The notes under the pieces were generated by a model. It did no database searches, was not told where the DNA came from, and saw only the letters and a list, made by a program, of their open reading frames with translations. Made by a program: the position numbers and the translations under genes. Positions 1 through 8,881 of a stretch of 64,000 nt of DNA are shown here, piece by piece. The stretch lies in assembly GCF_004345365.1 (NCBI RefSeq), contig NZ_SLVF01000014.1, forward strand, positions 1-64,000, written 5' to 3'. Positions within the stretch are counted from its first letter, which is position 1. Each line of letters begins with the position of its first letter. This DNA comes from Kribbella sp. VKM Ac-2568 (GTDB lineage Bacteria; Actinomycetota; Actinomycetes; Propionibacteriales; Kribbellaceae).

Positions 1-113
1 ACCGGCCTGGCCGGCCGATCCTGCGCCCGCGCCGGACCAGCCACCACCAACGGCCCCAGCAGCAACCCCACCGAGCACCCGACCGCCACAACCCGCCGCC
101 ACGACGTCCCCAT
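1..113 (-). CDS. secreted protein, N-terminus only (runs off left edge)
   Basis: On the minus strand an ATG at 113 follows a GGGAGGGG ribosome binding site. It opens a frame with a classical signal peptide: two arginines, a hydrophobic run of about 18 residues (VGLLLGPLVVAG) and an Ala-Arg-Ala cleavage motif near residue 30. The frame is still open at the window edge. About 37 residues are visible, so the mature protein is unknown; only export across the membrane is predicted. Confidence 0.55.
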   Translation of the reverse strand, partial: MGTSWRRVVAVGCSVGLLLGPLVVAGPARAQDRPARP

Positions 114-242
114 CCCGCCCCTCCCAAAAGCTCAATGACTCCCTGCATCCTCGACCTGGAAGCACGCAATGTCCATGACCCCGTGTCCGGAGTGACTGCG
201 GTCGGCCGGCGCTGATGGTGACTTTCCATCGGTACGGACTTC

Positions 243-896
243 TCAAGCCGATTGAACTTCGGGGTCGTGGGTCGAGTTGACGGTGAGTTCGCCGACCGGC
301 AGGGCCGCAGTCACCGTGTTGCCTGCCGGTGCGAGCGGGCAGGTCCACAGCGGGCTGTAGGCACACGAGGGGTTGTAGGCGAAGTTCAGGTCGACGACGA
401 GCCAGCCCTCTCGGAAATCACCGCCCAGGTCCGCACCCTTGACCGTGTCCAACAGATAGCGGCCGCCGCCATAGGTGCGGGCGCCGGCGAGGGCATCCTT
501 GAGGGGCACGAACACACCACCGCCGTAAGACTCGAGCCACCACACATCCAAGTCGCCAACCGCTGGAAGGTGCAGGGCCCCGATTCGGGTGAAGGGAATC
601 ACGCCATCGGTTGCCGAAGGCACCTCCCACCGCACCGGCTCCACATCCGTGTCGATGGCGACCTCGAACCGCAACTCTGGCTGGTAGTCCCCGATCTGAA
701 CACCACGAAACACCTCGCGTTCCTCGACGGGCACGGGCGACGCATCGTGACTCGCCAGCAACTCGTCCCGCCCGGCCCGCCAGATCGCATGTGCCTCGGC
801 TCGGTCGGTCGCCTCGCGCACATCGCCGTACAGTGCGAACACCCTGCGGCGCCAGTCCGCAGTGCTAAGTGCCGATGGCACGGACTGCTGATTCAC
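243..896 (-). CDS. DUF1684 family protein
   Basis: A protein of about 217 residues that resembles the DUF1684 family. It begins with the typical DWRRRVFALYGDVREA segment and has the IWRAGRDELLASH motif. A Gly-rich stretch (YGGGVFVPLKDA, then YGGGRYLLDTVKGAD) and the ending LNFAYNPSCAYSPLWTCP are also family features. The biochemical role of the family is unknown. I chose the GTG at 896 because AAGGGG lies six bases upstream; an in-frame ATG at 923 is possible, and the frame stays open further upstream without coding character. It stands alone, with the secreted hydrolase gene upstream on the same strand. Confidence 0.75.
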   Translation of the reverse strand: MNQQSVPSALSTADWRRRVFALYGDVREATDRAEAHAIWRAGRDELLASHDASPVPVEEREVFRGVQIGDYQPELRFEVAIDTDVEPVRWEVPSATDGVIPFTRIGALHLPAVGDLDVWWLESYGGGVFVPLKDALAGARTYGGGRYLLDTVKGADLGGDFREGWLVVDLNFAYNPSCAYSPLWTCPLAPAGNTVTAALPVGELTVNSTHDPEVQSA

Positions 897-1046
897 GCTG
901 TGCCCCTTGGTTCGGTGATCCATCCACCACGACACTACGGGGGTCAGTAGACGCACCCGACGAGACAGTAGCCAAACTCGGCACGCTGACCCCACCCGCC
1001 GGCCGCGTGCGTGCGGCGTTGGTCTCCGCACGCCCGCGGGTGGCGC

Positions 1047-1928
1047 TCAGTTGGTTGCTCGGACGGCTTGTTCGATGACTGCGGTGACCTGCTGCGGTTG
1101 GGTGATCATGCTGAGGTGGCCTGCCTTGACGCGGGTGATCTCGGCGTGGGCGCGTTCGGCCATGAACTGCTGGGCTGTCGGGGTGATGATGGCGTCCTGG
1201 GTGCCGAGCACGTACCACGACGGGATGGTTGCCCAGGCCGGCGGTCCTGAGGGCTGGCTTCCGGAGCTCAGGGTGAGTGGGCGCTGGCTCGCGTACAAGA
1301 GTTCGGCCTCGGGGCGGGGTACTCCGGTCGCGAACGAGGTCAGGAACACGTTGTGCTTCAGGTACAGGTCGACGTCGCCCGGCGGTGCTCCGGGGTAGGG
1401 GACGAAGTCGAAGACGGTCGTCGGATCGGCTGCCAGCGCTGAGTCCGCCCCGGCGAGCGCCAAGATGATCTCGCCCTCGGCGGGCGCGAAAGCGTCGACG
1501 TACACCAGGGCCTTGACGTTCGGGTTGCCGGTGGCGGCATTGGTGATCACGGCGCCGCCGTACGAGTGGGCGACCAGGACGATGGGACCGGACAGCGTCG
1601 ACAGGAAGTCCCTGATCGTTGCCGCGTCGCCGGGGAGGCTGCGCAACGGGTTGGGTGGGACGCGGACGGTGAACCCGTCGTTCTGCAACCGGCGGGTGAC
1701 CTTGGACCAGCCGGAACCGTCCGCCCAGGCGCCGTGGACGAGCACCAGCGTCGGTTTCGTGCCCGGTTTGTGGGACTGGTCCGTCGCGACGGCGGCCGCG
1801 GTGCTGGACGTTTGGGCTGCTTTCTGCTGCGGTGCGGCCGAGGCCGGGGCCGCGGCGGCGACCAGGACGGCGAGGAACCCGGCAACGGTCAGGAGCCGGC
1901 GGCCTCGCGTCTTGCTGGTGATGTTCAT
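1047..1928 (-). CDS. secreted alpha/beta hydrolase
   Basis: A 293-residue hydrolase with an N-terminal signal peptide (about residues 1-31, cut after Ala-Ser-Ala). The mature part has the alpha/beta-hydrolase oxyanion loop LVLVHGAWADGSGW and the nucleophile elbow VAHSYGGAV. The late His lies in VKAGHLSMI, and IIT in front of it probably follows the acid position. It resembles small extracellular esterases or hydrolases of the AB_hydrolase_6 type; the substrate cannot be told. The ATG at 1928 has AAAGGA upstream and is the start that makes the signal peptide N-terminal. The longer open frame to 2111 has no export signal at its beginning. It lies downstream of, and is read in the same direction as, a two-component pair. 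Confidence 0.85.
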   Translation of the reverse strand: MNITSKTRGRRLLTVAGFLAVLVAAAAPASAAPQQKAAQTSSTAAAVATDQSHKPGTKPTLVLVHGAWADGSGWSKVTRRLQNDGFTVRVPPNPLRSLPGDAATIRDFLSTLSGPIVLVAHSYGGAVITNAATGNPNVKALVYVDAFAPAEGEIILALAGADSALAADPTTVFDFVPYPGAPPGDVDLYLKHNVFLTSFATGVPRPEAELLYASQRPLTLSSGSQPSGPPAWATIPSWYVLGTQDAIITPTAQQFMAERAHAEITRVKAGHLSMITQPQQVTAVIEQAVRATN

Positions 1929-2153
1929 ACGACATGTCCTTTCGTCGAACGTCGCCCCCCTGAGCGGGGAGTTTGAGTTTCGTCGTGGAGTGCCGCCTCC
2001 AGGACCGCGGTACGCCGGCCGCGCGGTGGTCGGTGGTGCAGGTACAGCGCGGTCTCGGTGTCCCCCTTGATCAACCCACGGTTCGGTGAGTGGTCCCTCC
2101 CATTGGCCCACGGTAGGACGATTCGGCCCGGCTGAACACGACGGCCGCCCTGG

Positions 2154-2789
2154 TTAACGGCGGATGATGCCGAGTCCGGTGGCGGTCGCGACAGCGGCGG
2201 TGCGGGAGTCCACGTCGAGCTTGACGTAGATACGGGCCAGATGGGATTTGACCGTTCCTTCGGTGAGGTGGAGCCGGGCGCCGATGGCCTGGTTGGACAG
2301 GCCCTCGGCGACCAGTGCCAGAACTTCGGACTCACGCCGGGTCAGGGCGGTGCCGGGAGTACGCAGCCGGTTCATCAGCCGGTCCGCGACAGCCGGGGCC
2401 AGCGTGGTTCGGCCCGCCGCGGCGGTGCGTACGGCGGCGGCCAGGTCTTCGGGTGGGGCGTCTTTGAGGAGGTAGCCAGTGGCTCCGGCCTCGATGGCAG
2501 GCAGGGTGTCGGCGTCGGAGTCGTAGGTGGTGACGATCAGAACGCGTGGAGCGGCAGGTCGGGCGGTGATCGCGGCGGTGGCCTCGGCACCCCCCATCCC
2601 CTTGCCGAACTGCAGGTCCATCAGCACGACGTCGATGCCACCCTCGGCGGCGCGGGCGACAGCGTCCTCAGCGGTGGCGGCTTCGGCCACCACGACGAGG
2701 CCGGGTTCGGTCTCCAGCACGGCGCGCAGCCCGGCTCGCACCACGGGGTGGTCGTCGGCCAGCAGTAGTCGGATGGGGTTGTCGGTCAC
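2154..2789 (-). CDS. NarL/FixJ-family response regulator
   Basis: A 211-residue response regulator. The receiver domain (about 5-120) has the acidic pair ADD and the phosphoacceptor Asp58 in VVLMDLQ. The Lys lies in GYLLKDAPPEDL. A LuxR-type HTH follows (about 149-205) with LTRRESEVLALVAEG and TEGTVKSHLARI. The GTG start overlaps the kinase stop by 4 bp, so the two are translationally coupled and almost certainly form one two-component system. The divergently read ABC exporter at 4172-6012 is the likely target, as in other actinobacterial HK-RR-MacB-like clusters; this is inferred from position. Confidence 0.93.
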   Translation of the reverse strand: MTDNPIRLLLADDHPVVRAGLRAVLETEPGLVVVAEAATAEDAVARAAEGGIDVVLMDLQFGKGMGGAEATAAITARPAAPRVLIVTTYDSDADTLPAIEAGATGYLLKDAPPEDLAAAVRTAAAGRTTLAPAVADRLMNRLRTPGTALTRRESEVLALVAEGLSNQAIGARLHLTEGTVKSHLARIYVKLDVDSRTAAVATATGLGIIRR

Positions 2790-4003
2790 AGGCGGGCCTC
2801 GGACGTGGTCTCGGCAGGCTGTGGAAGGGGGAGTTCAGCGGCCAGGGCGGTGCCATGGCCGGCGGCGGACTCGATGGCGAGGGTACCGCCGAGAGCGTGG
2901 ACGCGGGCACGCATGGCGTTCAGGCCGAAGCCACCGCTCTCGGGATCGGGGACGGGCAGCTGGCCGGGGTCGAAGCCGGTGCCGTCGTCGACGATCTCGA
3001 TGACGATGTGATCACCCAGGTAGCTGAGGGTGACGTCGGCGGTGCTGGCATGCGCGTGGCGAACAGTGTTCGTCAGGGCGGACTGGGCGACACGCAGCAG
3101 CGCGACCTCGTGCGCGGTGGGCAGCGGTACAGGATCGCCGGTGAGGTGGAACCGTCCGGTGAGCGGGTGCCTGGTGGAGGTGGTGGCGCACAGTCGCTTC
3201 AGAGCGTCGGCCAGGGTGGTGCCCTCCAGAGCTGGCGGGGTGAGGGCGGCGACGAAACGGCGGGCCTCGGCGAGGTTGTCGACGGCGGCCTGCCGGGCCT
3301 GGCCGACGTAGCGGACGGCGTTCTCCGGCGCGCGCGGCAGGGCGCGTTCGGCGGCGCGCAGCAGCAGCTGGATGCTGGACAGCCCCTGGGCGATGGTGTC
3401 GTGAATCTCGCGGGCCAGGCGTTCGCGCTCGGCCAGCACACCGGCGGTGTGCTGCACCTGGGCGAGGTCGGCGCGGGTGGCGGTGAGCTCTTCGATCAGG
3501 CGCCTGCGTTGTTCGCTCTCCCGATACAGGGCCTGATACCCCCACACCACCGCCACCGCCACCGCAGCACCGAGGGCAGGTCCGATCACCACCGCCGCGC
3601 TGAAGGAGCCCTGGTGAGCGGCGAAGCCGACGATAGCCGCTGCCGCTGTGGTCACCACGGCGACCGGGCCGGCCCGGCGCGGTAGCAGGTGTAGCTCGAG
3701 AAAGTACAGCGGGAACGCAAGCCACACCGCGTCGGCGGAGAGCGCCAACAGCAGTAGCCAAACAGCACCCACCGCAGCCAGCCACAGCGCGGCGGCCCTC
3801 CGCGAGCGGCTTACGCGGGGCAGCACCGGACCGGCCGCATACACCAGGGCGCACGTTGCGGCCGCGGCGACGATCAGTCCGGCGTGCGGGCGGCTGTCGG
3901 CGAGGGCCCGACCGGCGGCCAGGGCGAGCAGCCCGACGATCAACAGGTGCAGGCACCAGGCCAGTGGCCGGGTAGGAGTCAAGGTGTTGGCGGTGGCGTT
4001 CAC
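2786..4003 (-). CDS. membrane sensor histidine kinase (HisKA_3 type)
   Basis: A 405-residue kinase. Residues about 14-160 hold five or six hydrophobic segments with only short loops, so sensing is probably within the membrane. A short coiled coil (about 162-195) leads to the HisKA_3 dimerization domain with the phosphorylated His201 in REIHDTIAQGLSS. An HATPase_c domain follows, with VDDGTGFDP and SGGFGLNAMRARV as N and G boxes. The start is GTG at 4003 with GGAAGGA just upstream. It is coupled to the response regulator by a 4-bp overlap. The 168 bp between this start and the ABC permease start must contain divergent promoters. Confidence 0.93.
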   Translation of the reverse strand: MNATANTLTPTRPLAWCLHLLIVGLLALAAGRALADSRPHAGLIVAAAATCALVYAAGPVLPRVSRSRRAAALWLAAVGAVWLLLLALSADAVWLAFPLYFLELHLLPRRAGPVAVVTTAAAAIVGFAAHQGSFSAAVVIGPALGAAVAVAVVWGYQALYRESEQRRRLIEELTATRADLAQVQHTAGVLAERERLAREIHDTIAQGLSSIQLLLRAAERALPRAPENAVRYVGQARQAAVDNLAEARRFVAALTPPALEGTTLADALKRLCATTSTRHPLTGRFHLTGDPVPLPTAHEVALLRVAQSALTNTVRHAHASTADVTLSYLGDHIVIEIVDDGTGFDPGQLPVPDPESGGFGLNAMRARVHALGGTLAIESAAGHGTALAAELPLPQPAETTSEARL

Positions 4004-4171
4004 AGTCCTTCCAGCCTAAGGAGCGCCACCCGGCCATGCCTCCATCGAAAGTTAGAACCGGCATGCCGCCTTTCGACGCGCCAAGTACTGTCCTGGGCCA
4101 GATGCCGATCCACAGCGTGACCGCGAAGGTGGAGACATACCAATTCCACCCGTGAAAGGGCAGGCCGCTGC

Positions 4172-5251
4172 GTGTTCGTCGCATGGAGAGATCTGAAGTT
4201 CGCCAAGGGGCGCTTCGCCCTGATGGGCGCCGTCATCGTGTTGATAACCCTGCTGGTCGGGCTGCTGTCCGGTCTGACCGCCGGCCTGGGGCAGCAGAAC
4301 ATCTCCGCCATCACATCGCTGCCAGCCGACGAGATCGCGTTCAACAGTGGGCAGGAGCTTTCATACTCCAACTCCACCGTCACAGAGACGCAGTGGCGGC
4401 AATGGGCCAAGACTCCGGGGGTGGTCAGCGCCGAGCCGCTGGGCATCACCACCACCAAGGCCACCGCCGGAACCAAGAGCGCCGGTGTGGCCGCCTTCGG
4501 CGTCCAGCCCGGATCCGCGATCGCCCCCGCCAGCGACAAGCTCGACGACCAGACGGCGGTCCTGTCCAGCACCGCCGCAGACGACCTCGGCCTCGCGGCG
4601 GGTGACACCTTCACCCTCGCCGGGCAGGAGGTAACCGTCGCTGCCGTCAGCGGTGATGCTTCCTTCAGCCACACCCCGGTCATCTGGATCAGCCTCGGCA
4701 GCTGGCAGAAGACCGCGCCCCCCACCGGCAAAGCCGGCGAGCAGACCGCCACCGTCATCGCCGTGATCACCACCTCCGGCGCCGATCTCAAGGCCGCCGA
4801 CCGGGCAGCGGCCACCAAGACGGTCTCCCTGGACGACTCGCTGCCTGCGATCGGCTCCTACTCGTCCGAGAACGGCTCCCTGCAACTGATGCGTGGCTTC
4901 CTGTTCGCGATCTCGGCCCTCGTCATCGGTGCCTTCTTCACCGTGTGGACCATCCAGCGCAGCGGCGACGTCGCCGTCCTGAAGGCTCTGGGTGCCTCCA
5001 CCGCCAATCTGCTGAAGGACGCCCTCGGCCAGGCGGTCGTCCTGCTGGCCGGCGGCACCTTGGTCGGCACCGGCATCGCCGCCGGCCTCGGAGCTCTCGT
5101 CGCCGGCTCAGCCGTGCCGTTCCTTCTCACCCCCGCAACGGTCCTCGTGCCGGCCGCCGTGATCATCGCACTCGGCGCGCTAGGCGCCGCGCTGTCCATC
5201 CGTCGAATCACCTCCGTCGACCCGCTGACCGCCCTGGGGAGCACCCGATGA
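4172..5251 (+). CDS. ABC transporter permease, FtsX/MacB type
   Basis: A 359-residue permease with one N-terminal membrane segment (about 16-40), a large extracytoplasmic domain (about 40-240) and three C-terminal segments (about 244-350), the FtsX/MacB arrangement. The stretch SGDVAVLKALGASTANL resembles the cytoplasmic coupling helix after the second membrane segment. The GTG start at 4172 has GAAAGGG about 11 bases upstream. The stop overlaps the ATPase start by 4 bp. Half-size permeases of this class usually work as dimers that export peptides or lipids or act in envelope-stress defence. The substrate is unknown; neighbouring sensor genes suggest it is induced by an envelope stress. Confidence 0.9.
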   Translation: MFVAWRDLKFAKGRFALMGAVIVLITLLVGLLSGLTAGLGQQNISAITSLPADEIAFNSGQELSYSNSTVTETQWRQWAKTPGVVSAEPLGITTTKATAGTKSAGVAAFGVQPGSAIAPASDKLDDQTAVLSSTAADDLGLAAGDTFTLAGQEVTVAAVSGDASFSHTPVIWISLGSWQKTAPPTGKAGEQTATVIAVITTSGADLKAADRAAATKTVSLDDSLPAIGSYSSENGSLQLMRGFLFAISALVIGAFFTVWTIQRSGDVAVLKALGASTANLLKDALGQAVVLLAGGTLVGTGIAAGLGALVAGSAVPFLLTPATVLVPAAVIIALGALGAALSIRRITSVDPLTALGSTR

Positions 5252-6012
5252 GCCTGAACCTGACCGACATCACCCTCACCTACCCCGACGGCGGTTCGCG
5301 GTTGACCGCTCTCGACCAGGTCACCATTGACGTACCCAAAGGCACCCTCACCGCCGTCGTCGGCCCCTCCGGATCCGGCAAGTCCAGCCTCCTCGCCGTC
5401 GCCGCCACCCTCATCAGCCCCGATGCCGGCACCGTCGCCATCGACGGCACCGACACCACCGCCCTGACCCGCGCGGAACTGACAGACCTGCGTCGCCACA
5501 AGATCGGGATCGTCTTTCAACAGCCCAACCTGCTGCCATCCCTCACCGCTGCCGAGCAGCTCCAGGTGATGGCACAGATCGACGGCCGCAAGCCGCGTAC
5601 CGCCCGGAACCGGGCCATGGCACTGCTCGACGCCGTCGGCCTGGCCGACCAGGCCGGCCGACGGCCCCACCAGCTCTCCGGCGGACAGCGCCAGCGTGTG
5701 AACATCGCCCGCGCCCTGATGAATGATCCCAGGGTGCTCCTGGTCGACGAACCGACCAGCGCCCTCGACCACGAACGCGGCGCCGCCGTCATCGACCTGA
5801 TCACCCGCCTCACCCGCCAACAGGCCACCGCCACCGTCCTGGTCACCCACGACCGCACCAGCCTCAACGCGGTCGACCAGATCGCCGAAGTCCACGACGG
5901 ACACCTCCACCTACCCGCCCCAGCCCGACAGTCCGCCCGACCGGGACCCGCGCAGGCAGCGCAGGGCCCCGGGCGAGCACTATTCGCGCCCGCTGTCGGT
6001 CGATGCGGATGA
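5248..6012 (+). CDS. ABC transporter ATP-binding protein (MacB/LolD type)
   Basis: A 254-residue ATPase partner of the permease. Walker A is GPSGSGKSS, the Q-loop VFQQPNLLPSLTA, the signature LSGGQRQRV, Walker B VLLVDEPTSALD and the switch His is in LVTHDRTS. The length and the LSGGQRQRVNIARAL context match the LolD/MacB group. The ATG overlaps the permease stop (ATGA). The C-terminal 25 residues are rich in Pro, Ala and Arg and run into the decayed region, so the natural end may have been altered; homologues commonly end near HDGHL. Confidence 0.93.
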   Translation: MSLNLTDITLTYPDGGSRLTALDQVTIDVPKGTLTAVVGPSGSGKSSLLAVAATLISPDAGTVAIDGTDTTALTRAELTDLRRHKIGIVFQQPNLLPSLTAAEQLQVMAQIDGRKPRTARNRAMALLDAVGLADQAGRRPHQLSGGQRQRVNIARALMNDPRVLLVDEPTSALDHERGAAVIDLITRLTRQQATATVLVTHDRTSLNAVDQIAEVHDGHLHLPAPARQSARPGPAQAAQGPGRALFAPAVGRCG

Positions 6013-6320
6013 CGGTTCCGGGATCAATGCGGTCGCCAAAGAGACTCTGTGGCGTCCATCGGTGCGGTCAGTCTGGTACGCCGCCAGCAACTCGCCGAGG
6101 CCGGCCTGAATCCGGGCGAGATCCTCGCCATTGACGTACAAGTTTGTCTGTCCGAAGCCGAGCAGGTACCGCAACGCGGGTTCATCCGCGGCGATGAACC
6201 GGTCGAAGTCGTCGGCAACATGACCGCCTCGACCAGTGCGGCCACATGCCGGTAGAGCGTCGCCTGGGTCACGTCAGGGAGCGCGTCTCGCAGCCCCGCG
6301 GTCAGAGCGTCTCGCGCGCT
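5980..6320 (-). pseudogene. decayed HTH (ArsR-like) transcriptional regulator
   Basis: Two frames on the minus strand together give parts of one regulator. One frame reads a winged-helix start, ALTAGLRDALPDVTQATLYR followed by HVAALVEA. The other reads VADDFDRFIAADEPALRYLL and then a conserved tail ending VSLATALIPEP. In family members these parts are separated by a further stretch of roughly 60 residues that is absent here, and the frame changes at the junction near 6210. I therefore read it as a gene broken by an internal deletion and frameshift. It overlaps the 3' end of the ABC ATPase gene. Confidence 0.6.
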
Positions 6321-6324
6321 GGAG

Positions 6325-6510
6325 AACGTCAGCCGCTACCAGGCGGAGGTCGTTGATGAGGGCTTGATCCACAGCCTCAACTACGGGGTCTCGCTGATCC
6401 CGTTCGTCATTCTGATGAACTGGCTCTACTACCGCGCCGGCCGCCCTGCTGGTGCTGTCCGTCGTCGTGGTCTGGCGCGATCGCGAGCTGTTCCTGACAC
6501 CTCCCGGACG
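6325..6510 (+). pseudogene. fragment of a CPBP-type intramembrane protease gene
   Basis: The plus strand reads NVSRYQAEVVDEGLIHSLNY followed by GVSLIPFVILMNWLYYRAGR, then after a frame change LVLSVVVVWRDRELFLTP. This order resembles the C-terminal membrane part of CPBP-family proteins, but the segment that normally lies between them is missing. No start codon or N-terminal half is present. The assignment is from memory of the family pattern and is moderately sure. Confidence 0.45.
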
Positions 6511-6602
6511 CCCCGCATTACCCAGGCCCGCCAGGTCTTCGGCCGCAGCCAACGCGGTGTCGTGCAGCCCGAGCGCTACCGATCGTCGAGCACCGAGCGC
6601 CG

Positions 6603-7238
6603 TTACGGACTGACGAACTTCACCGCGCTGCCGTAGCCGCTGCCAAGGCTGTCCTGTAGGGCCATGTGCAAGAAGCCCAGGTGTTCCAACTGCTGGGCGC
6701 GGCGCAGTGGTCCGGCGTCGACAGGACGCATGCCGGCGGACTCCACGAGCTGGGTGACCTTCCGCTTCGCCTCCTCGTCGTCGGAGGCGATGAGGACATC
6801 GAGCTGCTGACCGGACACCTCACCGCTGGTCAGCGTCCCGGCGAATGTGGTGTTGAAGGCCTTCACCACCGGGACGCCCGGCGGCAGCCTGGCCGCGATC
6901 TCTTGCGCAGCCGAGGAGTCATGCGGGGTCACCAGACGATCGAAGGAAGCCCAATCCACGGGGTTGGTGATGTCGACGACCACCTTGCCGGTCAGGTCAG
7001 CTCCGCGCCTCGAAACGAAGTCCAGGGCTCCGTCGTACGGCGTTGCCAGCACCACGACCTCGCCCTCGATGGGATCGTCCACCCCGCCTGCAGTCGCGCC
7101 GTTGCCGAGTTCGTCGGCCAGGCCGGTCGCGTGCTCGACGGTGGGGGCGAGGACTTGGAGCTGAAACTTGTCGCCGGCCAGCCGCGAACCGATACCGCGG
7201 CCCATGTTTCCTGCTCCGACGATCGTTACCTTCGACAT
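6603..7238 (-). CDS. NADPH-dependent F420 reductase-like dinucleotide-binding protein
   Basis: A 211-residue Rossmann-fold protein starting TIVGAGNMGRGIGSRLAG, the GxGxxG nucleotide-binding loop. ITNPVDWASFDRL and VVKAFNTTFAGTL match the NADP_oxidored/F420 reductase-like family (pfam03807). Members transfer hydride between NADPH and F420 or other partners, but many close relatives have no known substrate. The ATG at 7238 has GAGGAG upstream; the extra 11 residues of a longer frame are not family-like. It is a single gene between two pseudogene groups. Confidence 0.82.
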   Translation of the reverse strand: MSKVTIVGAGNMGRGIGSRLAGDKFQLQVLAPTVEHATGLADELGNGATAGGVDDPIEGEVVVLATPYDGALDFVSRRGADLTGKVVVDITNPVDWASFDRLVTPHDSSAAQEIAARLPPGVPVVKAFNTTFAGTLTSGEVSGQQLDVLIASDDEEAKRKVTQLVESAGMRPVDAGPLRRAQQLEHLGFLHMALQDSLGSGYGSAVKFVSP

Positions 7239-7443
7239 CGTCAACACTCCTCGACTGATGCGCCTGCTCACGTTCCTACTCTCGGTGAGGGACGTTGTCC
7301 AGCGGTCGTCGGATGGTCGAACACCGCGAGCAGACGGGCAGGGATTTCGCCGCGCGTCATCCGCTCGTGCCCTTTCACCAATCCGCTCGCCGAAGAGCTG
7401 CTGCGGTCGTCGCCAACCGGCGTCGGTGAGTGGATGGCTGGCT

Positions 7444-8058
7444 CATTGACCGTGCAGATCGAGGTGCTGTGGGAGGAGACGCTCGCCTTGGAGGACCGGG
7501 CCGGCTTCTACGACCGGTCCGGCGCACTCAGCCAGGTACACCGCGGGACGACTGGCCGACAGCGGCGGAGCTGACGGCCGCCAGGTTCCCGACTAAGTCG
7601 CTGAAGACGGTCTGGACCCCGAACGGAACACCGAAACATTCGCCGAAGTGGTCCTGGCAATCGACAACGAACGCTGGTCGGGCACACGCTTCCGGATGCG
7701 CGCGGGCAAAGCCCTCATCGCCCGTCGCAAGGGGATCCTGGTGCGGTTCCGTTCACAGCCTCCTTGGCCGTTCCAAGCCCACACAGCCGCAGACGACTCG
7801 GCGGACGGCGGCCGCCTCTGGATCGGCCTCGACGGCCCGAACGACCTCTCCTTGAGCTTCAGGGCCCTGTCGCCACGAGGTTCTTCCGGCCTCGTGCCAC
7901 TGACGCTGATCGGACGCCAGCCCGACGCCAGTCTCTCGCCTTACGCGCATGTGCTACTGAATCTGCTCCGGGGCAGAACCAACCTGTCGGTGGGGAGTGT
8001 GGCGGCCGAACAAGCTTGGCGGACCGCGATCGCCAGCGCCCGTCGTGCGGACCTTTAG
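7444..8058 (+). pseudogene. zwf: glucose-6-phosphate dehydrogenase remnant (zwf)
   Basis: The C-terminal part of G6PD can be read in pieces. First comes LTVQIEVLWEETLALEDRAG followed by FYDRSGAL (near 7444-7530). After a gap and frame change comes YTAGRLADSGG and then GRQVPD (about 7540-7594). An in-frame TAA follows where homologues have a residue, and the same frame continues with FAEVVLAIDNERWSGTRF and a good C-terminal domain to the stop at 8058. The N-terminal half, including the NADP-binding site, is absent, and the piece after YDRSGAL (RDMLQNHLLQ in homologues) is deleted. It cannot make an active enzyme. Confidence 0.8.
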
Positions 8059-8071
8059 CAGCACGGCGGGC

Positions 8072-8172
8072 CACAAGTTCGCACCGCCACGGTACAACTT
8101 CGTCACCCTCCCCCGCATCCGGTCCGTTCGACGCCGGCGACGACGAAAGGCGAGTGCAGAATCTCGAAGAGG
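8072..8172 (+). pseudogene. C-terminal scrap of a cytochrome oxidase subunit I gene
   Basis: The sequence reads HKFAPPRYNFVTLPRIRS and, after a frame change, FDAGDDERRVQNLEE. The intact ctaD of this window (14567-16414) ends with PPRHNFLSLPRIRS, about 28 further residues, then DAGDHEGRVENLEE. The match to both ends of that tail, with the middle missing, shows a second ctaD copy that has been almost wholly lost. Confidence 0.7.
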
Positions 8173-8197
8173 CGTCTGTACTGAGGACCGCCCCGGC

Positions 8198-8770
8198 TCA
8201 GTGTTCGGTGATCGCGTCGGCCAGCAGGTCGACGGTGCGGTCCAACCAGTCTCTGCGCGGCTCCTCATGCCGGAGCACCTCACCCAGATAGGCGCCGAAC
8301 AGGAGCCCGACCACGGTGTCGGGGTCTATTCGTGCGCTCACGCGACCAGCCTCGACGTCTGCGGTCATGATGTCCATCAGCGAACTCAGCGGGTGCGCGA
8401 TTCGTTCTCGTAGGGCACTGGTGAACGCCGGATCGGTGTCCGCGAGCACTCCTGCGATCCCCCCACGTCCGAGCCCGTTCTCCATGAAGTCGTGGACCTG
8501 CTCGAGAACCCAACGCAGCTTGTCCGGGACCGACAACTCCTGGGGAGGTAGCGGTCGATCGACGATGTCGTTGATCGCCGCTGCGAGCAGTTCGTCTCGG
8601 CTGCGATAGCGGCGGTAGATGGTCGTTCGGGCGACGCCGGAGCGAGCGGCCACCGCGTCGATGTTCACCGCGGTCGGCCCCTTGTCCCGCAGAAGCTCGA
8701 GTGCCGCCCGGATGATGCTGTGCTGGGTCTCCTCCAGCCGCGGCCGGCCGCGGTGTCGACTGTCGGACAT
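8198..8770 (-). CDS. TetR-family repressor
   Basis: A 190-residue regulator. The N-terminal HTH (about 14-60) shows the TetR pattern AVNIDAVAARSGVARTTIYR followed by RYRSRDELL. The C-terminal ligand-binding part resembles the TetR_C_11/C_16-like group (VPDKLRWVLEQVHDFMENG). It is read away from the GMC oxidoreductase gene, with 111 bp between the starts, and an inverted repeat lies there. Local repression of the oxidoreductase and of itself is the simplest reading. Confidence 0.92.
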   Translation of the reverse strand: MSDSRHRGRPRLEETQHSIIRAALELLRDKGPTAVNIDAVAARSGVARTTIYRRYRSRDELLAAAINDIVDRPLPPQELSVPDKLRWVLEQVHDFMENGLGRGGIAGVLADTDPAFTSALRERIAHPLSSLMDIMTADVEAGRVSARIDPDTVVGLLFGAYLGEVLRHEEPRRDWLDRTVDLLADAITEH

Positions 8771-8807
8771 TGACGCATCTCCTCGGGAATATCGGTGGAC
8801 CGAATTA

Positions 8808-8826
8808 CGCTACACACACTATAGCG
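8808..8826. promoter_or_regulatory. candidate TetR operator
   Basis: An inverted repeat CGCTA-N9-TAGCG lies in the intergenic region between the divergent TetR and GMC starts, about 38 bp from the first and 56 bp from the second. Flanking TTA and TAA extend the symmetry with one extra base. The position between the starts suggests an operator; binding is inferred. Confidence 0.45.
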
Positions 8827-8881
8827 ATAATCGCGGGTGATGTTCCGGTGCACACGCGAACATTGAGCGAAGGAGATCGAC

